The notes under the pieces were generated by a model. That model was not told where the DNA came from and searched no databases. It saw only the letters and a list, made by a program, of their open reading frames with translations. Of a stretch of 64,000 nt of DNA, positions 49,995 through 58,180 are shown piece by piece. The stretch is from Advenella sp048381675 (GTDB taxonomy: Bacteria > Pseudomonadota > Gammaproteobacteria > Burkholderiales > Burkholderiaceae_B). Made by a program: the position numbers and the translations under genes. Each line of letters opens with the position of its first letter. The stretch's first letter is position 1. The stretch is from contig NZ_JBLWIS010000001.1 of the NCBI RefSeq assembly GCF_048381675.1, positions 372,001 through 436,000 on the forward strand, in the 5' to 3' direction.

Positions 49995-51677
49995 CTAGGT
50001 AAAAACCTCCGCATTTTGCTCATTTTGCAATTTTCTCCACATGATTTTGCCTGTATTTGATTTGGGTAATTCATCAAAAAACGCGACGCTGCGTGGGGCT
50101 TTGTAAACCGCCATGTGTTCACGCGACCAGGCAATAATGTCTTTTTCCTCAGCCACAGCACCCTCTTTCAGTACCACCAGTGCCCTGACCTGTTCGCCCT
50201 GTTTTTCATCATGGATGCCTACAATACATACTTCCTGAATGGCTGGGTGAGCATACATGGCATTTTCCACTTCACTGGGCCAGACCTTATAGCCAGATAC
50301 ATTAATCATGCGTTTGAGCCGGTCTGTCATGAAGAAGTAACCGTCTTCATCAATACGTGCCAGGTCACCGGTACGGAAAAAACGTTTGCCATCCATGTCA
50401 AAGAAAGATTCTTCATTTGCTTCCGGGTTTTTCCAATATCCCAGCATGAGTTGCGAGCCGCTGGTAACCAGTTCACCAACTTCGCCAGGCGGTAATTCTT
50501 CCAGGGTGGCCGGATCAACAATACGGCTGTCCACGCCTTGTGTTTCAATGCCCAGACACTGGCGTTTGGGGTGATTCAAGGGATTGCAGTGCAGGAAGGA
50601 AGCGGTTTCCGTCATGCCATAACCTTCGTTATACACAATGCCGAAACGCTCCTTCAGCATTAAGGCAACCGATTCGGGCATGGCAGCGCCACCACCGGTT
50701 AGCAGGTTTAAGCTGGACAGGTCCGCCTCTTTGGCAGATGGGTGGGAAAAAAAGTCCAGAACCATGGCAGGCGGGGCTGTCCATGCGCTCACCCGGTACT
50801 TGGTACACAGTTTAACGGCTATCCCAGCATCCCAGCGAGGCATCATGATGACGGTGGCTCCCAGAAAAACAGGGATGTTCATGCTGTTTTGCATGCCCAG
50901 CAAGTGGAACATGGGCGCCACCGCCAGAATGACCGTTTCAGCATGCATATTGCGCCACATGGAAGAGCCATAAATAGCGCTAAGCATGGTGAAATGGGTA
51001 TGGATGCAGCCCTTGGATTTGCCGGTGGTGCCAGAGGTATAGGGCAAGACGCAGAAATCATGTGGTGATGTTTCCACCTCGTCTGTCTGGTAGCGTTTTT
51101 CTGTCAGAATGGTTTGAAAATCATGGATGCCGGGATGCTTGATGGGGGCGTAATCCTGCCTGATAAACGCTGGGATATCGCTACTGTCCAGACTGCTTAG
51201 TACGTCTTTATAGTTATGTACGATAATATGTTTTAAGCCAGTGATTGTGTCTGTTTGCATGCAAGGTAAAACGGCTTCTACCAACTCTCGGGCCACAAAT
51301 GCATATTTCGCGTCGCTGTTTTCCATGAAATAGCGAACTTCTTCGGTGGTGCACATGGCATTCACAGGCACAATGACTGCTCCAATGCTTAGGGCCGCAT
51401 AATAGGCAATGATAAATTGCGGGCAGTTTTGGCTAAAGAGCAGTACCCGGTCTCCTTTGCTTACGCCCATGGCTTTTTGCAGGTAAGCAGCCATGCTGTC
51501 CACGTGGGTTTGCAGTTCTGCATAAGTGAACGTGTTCTCACAAAAAACGATGGCTGTTTTATTGGGAAAACGTTGGGCAGATGTGCGTAGGAAATGGGGT
51601 AAGGTTACTTGCGGAACATGGATATTATGGGGAATACCTTTTGGCCAGTAAGGACTTTTTTTGTGTTGCACTTTCAT
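49995..51677 (-). CDS. Long-chain-fatty-acid-CoA ligase-like AMP-binding enzyme
   Basis: The 560-residue ANL enzyme has P-loop PYTSGTTGKSKGCIHTH, GYGMTETASFLH, FRTGDLARIDEDGYFFMTDRLKRMINVSGYKVWPSEVE and the C-terminal catalytic Lys in KSNTGKIMWRKLQ. The N-terminus resembles fatty-acyl or aryl CoA ligases. It is co-oriented with, and 54 bp downstream of, the Bug receptor gene, so uptake of a carboxylate and its CoA activation may be coupled; the substrate is unknown. A relic of a similar gene lies at 47387-47556. Confidence 0.9.
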   Translation of the reverse strand: MKVQHKKSPYWPKGIPHNIHVPQVTLPHFLRTSAQRFPNKTAIVFCENTFTYAELQTHVDSMAAYLQKAMGVSKGDRVLLFSQNCPQFIIAYYAALSIGAVIVPVNAMCTTEEVRYFMENSDAKYAFVARELVEAVLPCMQTDTITGLKHIIVHNYKDVLSSLDSSDIPAFIRQDYAPIKHPGIHDFQTILTEKRYQTDEVETSPHDFCVLPYTSGTTGKSKGCIHTHFTMLSAIYGSSMWRNMHAETVILAVAPMFHLLGMQNSMNIPVFLGATVIMMPRWDAGIAVKLCTKYRVSAWTAPPAMVLDFFSHPSAKEADLSSLNLLTGGGAAMPESVALMLKERFGIVYNEGYGMTETASFLHCNPLNHPKRQCLGIETQGVDSRIVDPATLEELPPGEVGELVTSGSQLMLGYWKNPEANEESFFDMDGKRFFRTGDLARIDEDGYFFMTDRLKRMINVSGYKVWPSEVENAMYAHPAIQEVCIVGIHDEKQGEQVRALVVLKEGAVAEEKDIIAWSREHMAVYKAPRSVAFFDELPKSNTGKIMWRKLQNEQNAEVFT

Positions 51678-51731
51678 TCCTTTTCGTGATGATTGATTAA
51701 TGTCATATTTGTATTCATGGTGATTAATTAA

Positions 51732-52724
51732 TCAATCAATTCTTAAGTTGGCTGCCTTAATAATATTCCCGTAATTTTCGTAGTCGTTCAGCAAAATATT
51801 TTTGAATTCCTCGGGGGTGTTGCCTACCTGGCGCAAGCCAAAGTCTTTGAAGCGTTGCTGGACAGCGGGTAATGCCATGACTTTATCCAGCTTTTTACTG
51901 ATGAAACTCACCATTTCAGGGTTAGTGTTTGCGGGTGCAAAAATACCCAGCCAGCCATTAGAGGTAAAGCCTTCAATCCCCATTTCGGTAAAGGTGCGTA
52001 CGTTGGGCAGGGTGCTTAGTCTGTCTGATCCGGTGACGGCCAGTACTTTGAACTTATCCGAATCCAGGTGGGCGGTCATGGTGGTAATGTCAATAAACGC
52101 GGCGTTTAAGTCGCCGGCTAGCAGGGCTTGCAAGGCCGGATTCGCACCACGATAAGGGATATGCATCATTTCAAGATTTTTAACGCGTTTGAATTGTTCG
52201 CCATGAATATGTGATGAGGTGCCATTGCCATAACTGCCGTAGGCGTATTTATTGGGGTTTTTATGGGCCAGTTCAATAAATTCTTCCAGGGTATTTACAT
52301 TCAGATCCTTATGTACCAGGAAGAGGTCTGCGGAGCGGGCTAGTTGTGTAATGGGAACCAGATCTTTTAAGCCATCATAGGGAATGTTTTTGTATAACCA
52401 TGGTGCTTGCACAATCGCGGTAAAGGTCAATAAAAGAGTGTAGCCATCGGGGGCGGACTTGGCGACAATATTATTCCCGATGGTGGCGCTTGCCCCGGGT
52501 TTGTTGTCTACCCATACCGTTTGTCCCAGTTCTTTGCTGAGTTCGGCGCTTATAAGGCGCGTAATAATATCGGTAGCACCACCCGGGGGGCCAGGTATAA
52601 CCATGCGGATGGATTTGTTGGGGTAGTTGGTCTGGGCGGCCATGAGTGTTTGCGTGGGTAACATTATTGCCAAGGCCATGCCAGTTAACGTACCCAGCAT
52701 GGTTCTACGCGTTATTTTTTGCAT
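51732..52724 (-). CDS. Bug-family tripartite tricarboxylate transporter substrate-binding protein
   Basis: The 330-residue periplasmic receptor has a signal with a twin-arginine-like start (ITRRTMLGTLTG) and cleavage near LMAAQ. The mature sequence NYPNKSIRMVIPGPPGGATDIITRLIS is the family hallmark, followed by VDNKPGASATIGNNIVAKSAPDGYTLL. Bug proteins are greatly expanded in Alcaligenaceae and bind organic acids. The TctA/TctB membrane genes are not nearby, which is common for orphan receptors. AGGAGA lies at 52732-52737. Confidence 0.93.
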   Translation of the reverse strand: MQKITRRTMLGTLTGMALAIMLPTQTLMAAQTNYPNKSIRMVIPGPPGGATDIITRLISAELSKELGQTVWVDNKPGASATIGNNIVAKSAPDGYTLLLTFTAIVQAPWLYKNIPYDGLKDLVPITQLARSADLFLVHKDLNVNTLEEFIELAHKNPNKYAYGSYGNGTSSHIHGEQFKRVKNLEMMHIPYRGANPALQALLAGDLNAAFIDITTMTAHLDSDKFKVLAVTGSDRLSTLPNVRTFTEMGIEGFTSNGWLGIFAPANTNPEMVSFISKKLDKVMALPAVQQRFKDFGLRQVGNTPEEFKNILLNDYENYGNIIKAANLRID

Positions 52725-52782
52725 TGCTTGTCTCCTGTTGATTTCATTGTTATGTTTGTATCGCCAAGTTTTGTTGGCGGTT

Positions 52783-52811
52783 TTTACAGCTTCTGATTAT
52801 TTTTATGTCAA
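52783..52811 (-). promoter_or_regulatory. Promoter of the Bug receptor / ligase pair
   Basis: On the minus strand, a perfect TTGACA (52811-52806) is followed after 17 bp by TGTAAA (52788-52783, 4/6). The leader contains a CGCCAA/TTGGCG hairpin (52762-52779). Confidence 0.6.
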
Positions 52812-52892
52812 TATGCCAGTTAAATTTATTCTTCTTTAGAAGTGATATTCGATAAGAATTTCAGGTCCTATTTTAAATAGAGGCAAAATTAA

Positions 52893-52950
52893 TTTTATAA
52901 ATCATATTGTTATAAATTATTTTATTTTTATAAATCATATTGTTATAAAT
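52893..52950. promoter_or_regulatory. Tandem palindromic operator-like repeats
   Basis: A 25-bp sequence occurs twice, identically, at 52893-52917 and 52926-52950, a spacing of 33 bp (about three helical turns). Each copy contains an inverted repeat, TTTATAA, nine bases, TTATAAA. This is the form of a cooperative regulator site, about 85-145 bp upstream of the Bug promoter. Confidence 0.6.
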
Positions 52951-53006
52951 CATTATCGTCTCTTTCTTTTTGGTTATCACAGTATTAATCAAATCAAAAG
53001 TCAATA

Positions 53007-53037
53007 TTTGAAACATTCAAAAACGAATGATTTCAAA
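53007..53037. repeat. Inverted repeat upstream of the Bug receptor gene
   Basis: TTTGAAACATTC (53007-53018) faces GAATGATTTCAAA (53025-53037), an imperfect palindrome with a six-base centre. It may be a further regulator site. The remaining 52951-53236 stretch has no gene I can support. Confidence 0.45.
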
Positions 53038-53236
53038 TGCTTAATTTGGTAAAAGATTTTTTGGCGTTGAACATGTGGAGATGTTTGGGAAATTCCCTAG
53101 TGTTTTTATTAACGGGCTTGTTCTATTATTTTGGGCCAAGTTGTTCAGTGGCTATAAGATGCTTGAAGTCTAAGGGAAGTGTGTATCCCAGCTTATAAAG
53201 GTAATGGCTAGGGTATAGCTAAAATAAAAAAGCGAA

Positions 53237-53273
53237 GGCGGAGAAGGGTATGAGTCCCGTGGTGGATAAGGTG
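53237..53273 (+). repeat. 37-bp direct repeat, copy 2
   Basis: Identical to 49875-49911 in the same orientation. The two copies bracket the ligase, the Bug gene and its control region. Confidence 0.9.
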
Positions 53274-53293
53274 TTTGCAGCTGATGTTAGCAT

Positions 53294-53500
53294 CTAGCTG
53301 ACCCAGACAAATCCCTCTTGGGTCAGTACCTTTTCGCCATTCCAGCGGTATGCACACAGTTGTCCTTTGTCTTGCGTGCCGCTCAGTTTTTTTGCAGCAA
53401 TACTGTAATCCAGACAGGCAATGTGGTCGCTTAACGGAGCAGGTGTGTCGGTTCTCCAGTAATGACCCACAAACAATAGTTTGTCGGGGTTGTAGCCCCC
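53294..53500 (-). pseudogene. Metallophosphoesterase, C-terminal fragment cut by an IS relic
   Basis: The frame gives a metallophosphoesterase tail: PDKLLFVGHYWRTDTPAPLSD (the GH motif that provides a metal ligand), IACLDYSIAAKK and QLCAYRWNGEKVL. Upstream of about 53500 the sequence changes into IS3-type DNA, so the catalytic N-terminal part is lost. The open frame continues to 53548 only in IS sequence. Confidence 0.75.
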
Positions 53501-53502
53501 TG

Positions 53503-54044
53503 TGCCAGGATCTAAACCCAAATCAGAACAATGGTCAGCCCAAGCCAAGCTGGCGACCGTTATTGAAACCGCTACCCTGTCAGAGGCGCAGCTCAGCGCA
53601 TATTGCCGGGAAAAAGGGCTTGATCCTGATCACGTCAAGCGCTGGAAAGAAGAGTCCTTACAAGGCGTTGAGCGCAGTGCCGAGCAAGAGAAGGCTTTGC
53701 GTAAGCAGGCGCAGAATGACCGTCAGGAGATTAAAAAACAGCAGCGTGAATGACGGCGTAAGGACAAGGCGCTGGCTGAAGCGGCTGCCTTGCTGGTGCT
53801 GCGAAAAAAGCTCAATGCGCTCTGGGACAACAGCGACAGCAACGGCATAACGGTAAAGACACTGTGCTGCTGGCTCAACGCCAGACGATACTAAAGCAGG
53901 CCAAACTACGTAACCCCTCACGCTGGGGAGCACGTCCAGTCAGAAACTGTGAACCGATTGGATCTGTCACGTTGAACCCTGAGAAAGAGATGAAGATGCA
54001 ACAAGCTGCTTAAGACAAAAAACAGTGACAACTACCTTGACAAA
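53503..54044 (+). mobile_element. IS3-family relic with parts of OrfA and OrfB
   Basis: From 53502 a frame encodes the second half of an OrfA (KSEQWSAQAKLATVIETATLSEAQLSAYCREKGLD). It is interrupted by TGA at about 53751, after which RRKDKALAEAAALLVLRKK continues in frame. Next comes the tail of OrfB in another frame (LRNPSRWGARPVRNCEPIGSVTLNPEKE). The 3' terminal repeat GTGACAACTACCTTGACA (54025-54042) matches the end at 47961-47980 at 17 of 20 positions. Most of OrfB is deleted, so the element is inactive. Confidence 0.85.
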
Positions 54045-54164
54045 CACCGCATTTAAGCCTTCTAGCTTTACATTTTGATAAGTGTGACTCAATCACTCTT
54101 CTTTTGCATTGCCATGTTGTTTTTATTTTTAATGAAAGCAATGCTCTTGAAAAAAACACCCAGT

Positions 54165-54602
54165 TTATTCCCCAATATCTTCGTTCCAGAGTTCCGGCTT
54201 GTCAGCAATGAAACTGCGCATTAGTTCAATGCAGGTTTCGTTTTGCAATACTTCCAGTGACACGCCTTCCCGGCGCAGCAATTCCTCACCCCCCATGAAG
54301 GTTTGGTTTTCCCCGATCACGATTTTGGGAATACCATAAAGCAGAATGGCACCGGTACACATGGAGCAGGGTGACAGGGTGGTATACAGCACTGATTCGC
54401 GATAGATATGGGCGGGTTGACGGCCTGCGTTTTCAAGGGCATCCATTTCGCCATGCAAGATGGCGCTGTTTTGCTGAACGCGTTTGTTGTGCCCGCGCCC
54501 AATGATGCGCCCTTGGTGTACCAGGACTGAACCAATGGGGATTCCCCCTTCCTGAAGGCCTAGGCGTGCTTCTTCGATGGCTGCCTGCATGAATTCATCC
54601 AT
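54165..54602 (-). CDS. Cytosine deaminase of the yeast (Fcy1) type
   Basis: A 145-residue zinc deaminase converting cytosine to uracil. Zinc ligands are His50 (in LHGEMD, with catalytic Glu52), Cys79 and Cys82 (SPCSMC). As I recall the yeast enzyme, the match goes well beyond the zinc motifs: GGIPIGS, GRGHNKR, TLSPCSMCTGAI, YGIPK, VIGEN and the ending EDIGE. This favours a cytosine deaminase over a tRNA-adenosine or guanine deaminase. It is divergent from umuD across a region with a LexA box. Confidence 0.85.
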   Translation of the reverse strand: MDEFMQAAIEEARLGLQEGGIPIGSVLVHQGRIIGRGHNKRVQQNSAILHGEMDALENAGRQPAHIYRESVLYTTLSPCSMCTGAILLYGIPKIVIGENQTFMGGEELLRREGVSLEVLQNETCIELMRSFIADKPELWNEDIGE

Positions 54603-54691
54603 ATTGTTCTCCTGTGGGTATGTGCTTGGTTTTTCTTCTGAATCTTAACATGCCGCTTCGACAAATGATTGGCAAAAAATGGCATAATGCA

Positions 54692-54707
54692 CTGTACAAA
54701 TAAACAG
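54692..54707 (+). promoter_or_regulatory. LexA (SOS) box before umuDC
   Basis: CTGTACAAATAAACAG fits the consensus CTGT, eight bases, ACAG exactly, 12 bp before the umuD start. It predicts SOS control of umuDC; the divergent deaminase promoter may also be affected. Confidence 0.88.
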
Positions 54708-54718
54708 TAATATTCATC

Positions 54719-55147
54719 ATGAACTTTCCTTCAGAACTCATGCCGCTTGCAGCTAGTCCGGTTGTCATCCGGAAAATAGACGCCAAAACGCCGGCCGGTT
54801 TTCCTTCTCCGGCCCAGGATATGGCGGTTAACCGCATAAACATTGGTGAAATTCTGGTCAAACACCCAACGTCTACCTATTACATGTGCGTTAAGGGCCA
54901 TTCCATGGTTGAAGCGGGTATTGAAGATGGCGATCATTTAATTGTAGACCGTTCCCTTGTGGCCCGGCATAACCATATCGTGATTGCAGAAATCAACGGA
55001 GAGGTTACGGTTAAACGCTTGCATAGCCGCAACGGCATCATTCGGCTTAAGGCGGCCAATGTCACTTATCCGGATATTGTTCCAGAACCCGGGCAAGAAT
55101 GGACAATCTGGGGTGTGGTAACACATGTCATCAAAGACTTGGTATGA
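54719..55147 (+). CDS. umuD: DNA polymerase V subunit UmuD
   Basis: A 142-residue S24 (LexA-like) self-cleaving protein. The cleavage site Ala26-Gly27 (TPAGFPSP), catalytic Ser62 (KGHSMVEAGI) and Lys99 (EVTVKRLH) are all present, so RecA-stimulated conversion to UmuD' should work. It overlaps umuC by four bases (ATGA), indicating translational coupling. Confidence 0.95.
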   Translation: MNFPSELMPLAASPVVIRKIDAKTPAGFPSPAQDMAVNRINIGEILVKHPTSTYYMCVKGHSMVEAGIEDGDHLIVDRSLVARHNHIVIAEINGEVTVKRLHSRNGIIRLKAANVTYPDIVPEPGQEWTIWGVVTHVIKDLV

Positions 55148-56418
55148 CTTTCGCGCTTATTGATGGCAATTGCTTTTACTGCTCCTGTGAGCGTGTTTTT
55201 CGTCCCTCCCTCAAGGGCAAGCCTTTAATTGTCTTAAGCAATAATGACGGTTGCGCCATTTCACGAACCGATGAAGCCAAAGCCATCGGTGTTAAAATGG
55301 GCGATCCCTGGTTCAAAATCAGGCATCTTGAAAAGTCCCGTGGCCTGGTGGCAATGTCGGCCAATTTTCCGCTTTATGGTGATATGTCAGACCGCATGAT
55401 GACTGTCATCGGGCGATTTTCACCTCGGCAGGAAATTTATTCAATTGATGAAAGTTTTATTGATTTATCCGGCTTTCAGCAGGATTTGGCGGAATACGGC
55501 CAGCGTATCCGGGCTGAAGTCTTGCGTGATACCGGTATTCCAACTTGCGTAGGCATAGGTTCAACCAAAACGCTGGCTAAATTAGCCAATCATATTGCCA
55601 AAAAACAGCCCCAATGGAAGGGCGTTTGTGATCTTACCCGGTTGAACCGTTATGAATTGGCTGCCCTGATGCAAAGCATAAAGGCCAAAGAAGTCTGGGG
55701 TGTTGGCAGAAGAATCGCCAAGCGGCTGGAAGAAATGGGTGTGCATACTGTACTGGATCTGGCCAAGCTGGATCCCGATGTAGCGCGGGCAACATTTTCT
55801 ACCGTTACCAGTAAAACCATTCAGGAGCTGCGGGGTATTTCCCGTTTGGAACTGGAAGAAATGGTGGTACCTAAAAAACAGATTATTGCCTCGCGCTCTT
55901 TTGGTGTGCCCATGGTGGGGATGGCTGAATTGCAAAGTGCTTTGTCCCAGTTTATTGCCATGGCTTGCCATAAGTTAAGAGCCCAGGATTCGATTGCCGG
56001 TAGCATGCAAATTTTCATTACCACCAGTCCTTTTGATCAAGGCAAGCAATATGGCAATAGCAGGATGGTGGTTTTGCCTTGTCCAACGGCAGATAACCTG
56101 ATTTTTACCAAGTATGCCCTGAAAGCGCTGGATGCCATTTGGCGACCTGGTTATAAATATAAAAAGGCCGGTGTCATGTTAATGGAAATTGTGCCGTCAC
56201 AGCCGGTTCAGGGTGAATTGTGTTTTGGCGATCCCGGGCAGGAAAAGCGGGCACAATTAATGACAACCCTGGATGAAATCAATGCCCGTTTTGGACGGGG
56301 CACTTTAAAAACAGGCAGCATCGGTTTTCATGATAAGGAGCATTGGTATATGAGGCAGGAACGCAAAAGCCCGGGCTACACCACCAATTGGCATGAGGTG
56401 CCTATTGCCCGGGCTTGA
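55144..56418 (+). CDS. umuC: DNA polymerase V catalytic subunit UmuC
   Basis: A Y-family translesion polymerase used in SOS mutagenesis. The start at 55144 (MTFALIDGNCFYCSCERVF) matches the family and overlaps umuD; an in-frame start at 55099 is inside umuD. Catalytic residues are Asp7 in ALIDGNCF and the SIDESFIDL motif. The helix-hairpin-helix (VWGVGRRIAKRLEEMGV), the little-finger domain and the UmuC C-terminal extension follow. Length 424. Confidence 0.96.
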   Translation: MTFALIDGNCFYCSCERVFRPSLKGKPLIVLSNNDGCAISRTDEAKAIGVKMGDPWFKIRHLEKSRGLVAMSANFPLYGDMSDRMMTVIGRFSPRQEIYSIDESFIDLSGFQQDLAEYGQRIRAEVLRDTGIPTCVGIGSTKTLAKLANHIAKKQPQWKGVCDLTRLNRYELAALMQSIKAKEVWGVGRRIAKRLEEMGVHTVLDLAKLDPDVARATFSTVTSKTIQELRGISRLELEEMVVPKKQIIASRSFGVPMVGMAELQSALSQFIAMACHKLRAQDSIAGSMQIFITTSPFDQGKQYGNSRMVVLPCPTADNLIFTKYALKALDAIWRPGYKYKKAGVMLMEIVPSQPVQGELCFGDPGQEKRAQLMTTLDEINARFGRGTLKTGSIGFHDKEHWYMRQERKSPGYTTNWHEVPIARA

Positions 56419-56444
56419 AGGTTTTGTTATTGAATCGCGTTCAC

Positions 56445-56485
56445 GGATATCAAGTTATCGCTTTAGTAAAAGTGCCTTGATATCC
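56445..56485. repeat. Inverted repeat after umuC
   Basis: GGATATCAAG (56445-56454) and CTTGATATCC (56476-56485) form a 10-bp perfect stem with a 21-base loop but no strong T tract. It may be a weak terminator between the convergent umuC and DUF4394 genes. Confidence 0.45.
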
Positions 56486-56513
56486 ATATAAAATGACGAC
56501 GTTATGTGATTGC

Positions 56514-57305
56514 TTACATACCAGGCACTACGGCAATATCAATGATATTTTCTGGCAGGCCGGCAATTTTACCTAAGGTATTTGGTTTGCCACTACCCAA
56601 ATCTAGTGTATGCAGGGTGGTTCCGGTTAACAGGTAGGTGATATTGCCGCCTTTGCCATCGCTGTCAATATCCATGGCGACTGCTTTCAGTCCATCTGCA
56701 ATTTTGCCAATGGGTTGCTGAATGCCGTCGTTAGGTGGGTTCTGCAGCATCAGGCTATTGCTGGCCAAGTCAATGGTATGTAGCGCGGTGCTTTTTGTGC
56801 CTGCATAGGCGTTGGTGTAAGCACCAGCCGCAATGGCGGGTTTTTTGCCGGCATGTGGGCCGTCCGCTGCATAGCTTGTGCTGCCATCTACGGCGACTTC
56901 ACCGGTTTCAACGTTAACACGAAAGTTGGTGCCATCGTTTGCCAACAGGCGCAGTTTGTCGGCTACCGGATTGAAGTCAACCACCGCTTGGCCACTGCCT
57001 GGTAATTCCTTGTTCAATTTGACTACCTTGCTTGCGGCGCCAGTGGAAAGGTCCACGGTGTATAGCTGATGGTCGTTCCCCAGCGCATAGAGCTTGCCAT
57101 TGGCAGGCCGTACATCAAAACCGCGTAGCGGGCTTGGGCTGCTGGCAGCCATGTTGGCAGTGACTTTCTGGCTGTTGCTGTCAATTTTATAAATTTGACC
57201 GTCTGCAGTCAGAGCCAGCAGGGTTGCCGCACTGGCCGCGCTTGCCATCAGGGCGCTTGTGCAAGTGGTTAAAGCGATGGAAATCAAGGTTTTACGCATA
57301 TTCAT
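56514..57305 (-). CDS. Secreted DUF4394 (beta-propeller-like) protein
   Basis: About 263 residues from ATG 57305. A signal peptide (MRKTLISIALTTCTSALMASAASA) precedes repeated strands with G-x-L-Y-A-L-G-x-D and L-H-T-I-D-L patterns (LLALTADGQIYKID, GKLYALGNDHQLYTVD, ALHTIDLASNSL, TLHTLDLGSGK), consistent with a propeller. The family often sits beside an ECF sigma / anti-sigma pair, as here, and is probably its target. An in-frame start at 57440 would add 45 unrelated residues. Function unknown. Confidence 0.85.
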   Translation of the reverse strand: MNMRKTLISIALTTCTSALMASAASAATLLALTADGQIYKIDSNSQKVTANMAASSPSPLRGFDVRPANGKLYALGNDHQLYTVDLSTGAASKVVKLNKELPGSGQAVVDFNPVADKLRLLANDGTNFRVNVETGEVAVDGSTSYAADGPHAGKKPAIAAGAYTNAYAGTKSTALHTIDLASNSLMLQNPPNDGIQQPIGKIADGLKAVAMDIDSDGKGGNITYLLTGTTLHTLDLGSGKPNTLGKIAGLPENIIDIAVVPGM

Positions 57306-57466
57306 AAGGTTTCTCTCAGTGTGTTTTGGTATGAATGCAGGCTGAAAAACTTCAGCTTTGCCGGCACTTTGATCAAGCACCTGATATATATACCCACGAG
57401 TGAAAGCTTTGGATGTCGCGATTTGAAAATAAATTTTCAATCGCGATTGTTATCCAAAAATTGCGT

Positions 57467-58180
57467 TTAGTTGAGGGAAGCCATGACTGCCCGGCCAATG
57501 TAAAGTACTTTGCCAGTTGGCCGGTTGATGGGGGATCCACCTTCCGGCTCCAGTGTCAGTTCAAACAGCTGGCCTGCCTGTACGGCACCAATTTGTTCTG
57601 CCGGTAGTTGCAGTGGTTTGCCAGGTTCAACCAAACCCAGAGAACGGGGGCCAATAGCAGGATCCACCAAGGTCCAGAACTGGATTGAGTGGTTGGGTGG
57701 GATTGACTGCTCAAGCAGGGGCTCTAGCAGCAATCGGCCACTTGGTTCGATCTGCACGACCCAGCCTGGTTGGGCTGATTCACCTGGTGGCTGCAAGACT
57801 GCCATATACCGGTTGGTAGACATATCGTTTCGCCATAGTTCTGGCAAAATAGCAATCAGGAGGGCACAGGCTAGTACCGCACTGGCCAGGCGCCATGTCG
57901 TCAGGCTTTGCCACCAGTTTTTCCATAGGCTGGTCGGTTTGGCAGAGTCACTTAGCCCAAGACTTTTCTGCAGGCGAGGCCACAATTGTGCCGAGGGTGT
58001 TTGCGGGGGTAATTGGTCGCTGAGTTCAAGGAAATGCTGCTGCCATTGCAGGGCCATTTTGGCTGCGTCTTGATCTTTTTCAATGAGATCGTGAATTCTT
58101 TTGGCCTCCGCTTCATCAAGCAGCCCCAGCAGATATTCGCCAATCAGCGTACGCAGTTCATCGGGATGTTGGGGGTTCAT
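57467..58180 (-). CDS. Anti-sigma factor (RskA-like)
   Basis: About 237 residues. An N-terminal cytoplasmic sigma-binding part (DELRTLIGEYLLGLLDEAEAKRIHDLIEKD) is followed by a single membrane helix (about residues 98-114, LASAVLACALLIAIL). The periplasmic domain ends VLYIGRAV. The ATG at 58180 overlaps the sigma-factor stop by four bases (ATGA), so the two are translationally coupled, which fits a 1:1 regulator. A GTG at 58192 overlaps the ribosome site and is unlikely. Confidence 0.88.
   Translation of the reverse strand: MNPQHPDELRTLIGEYLLGLLDEAEAKRIHDLIEKDQDAAKMALQWQQHFLELSDQLPPQTPSAQLWPRLQKSLGLSDSAKPTSLWKNWWQSLTTWRLASAVLACALLIAILPELWRNDMSTNRYMAVLQPPGESAQPGWVVQIEPSGRLLLEPLLEQSIPPNHSIQFWTLVDPAIGPRSLGLVEPGKPLQLPAEQIGAVQAGQLFELTLEPEGGSPINRPTGKVLYIGRAVMASLN

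Noticed and set aside
52893..52950. CRISPR-like repeat unit
   Set aside because: Only two copies, a spacer of eight bases and internal dyad symmetry fit an operator rather than a CRISPR array; no array was seen anywhere in the window.
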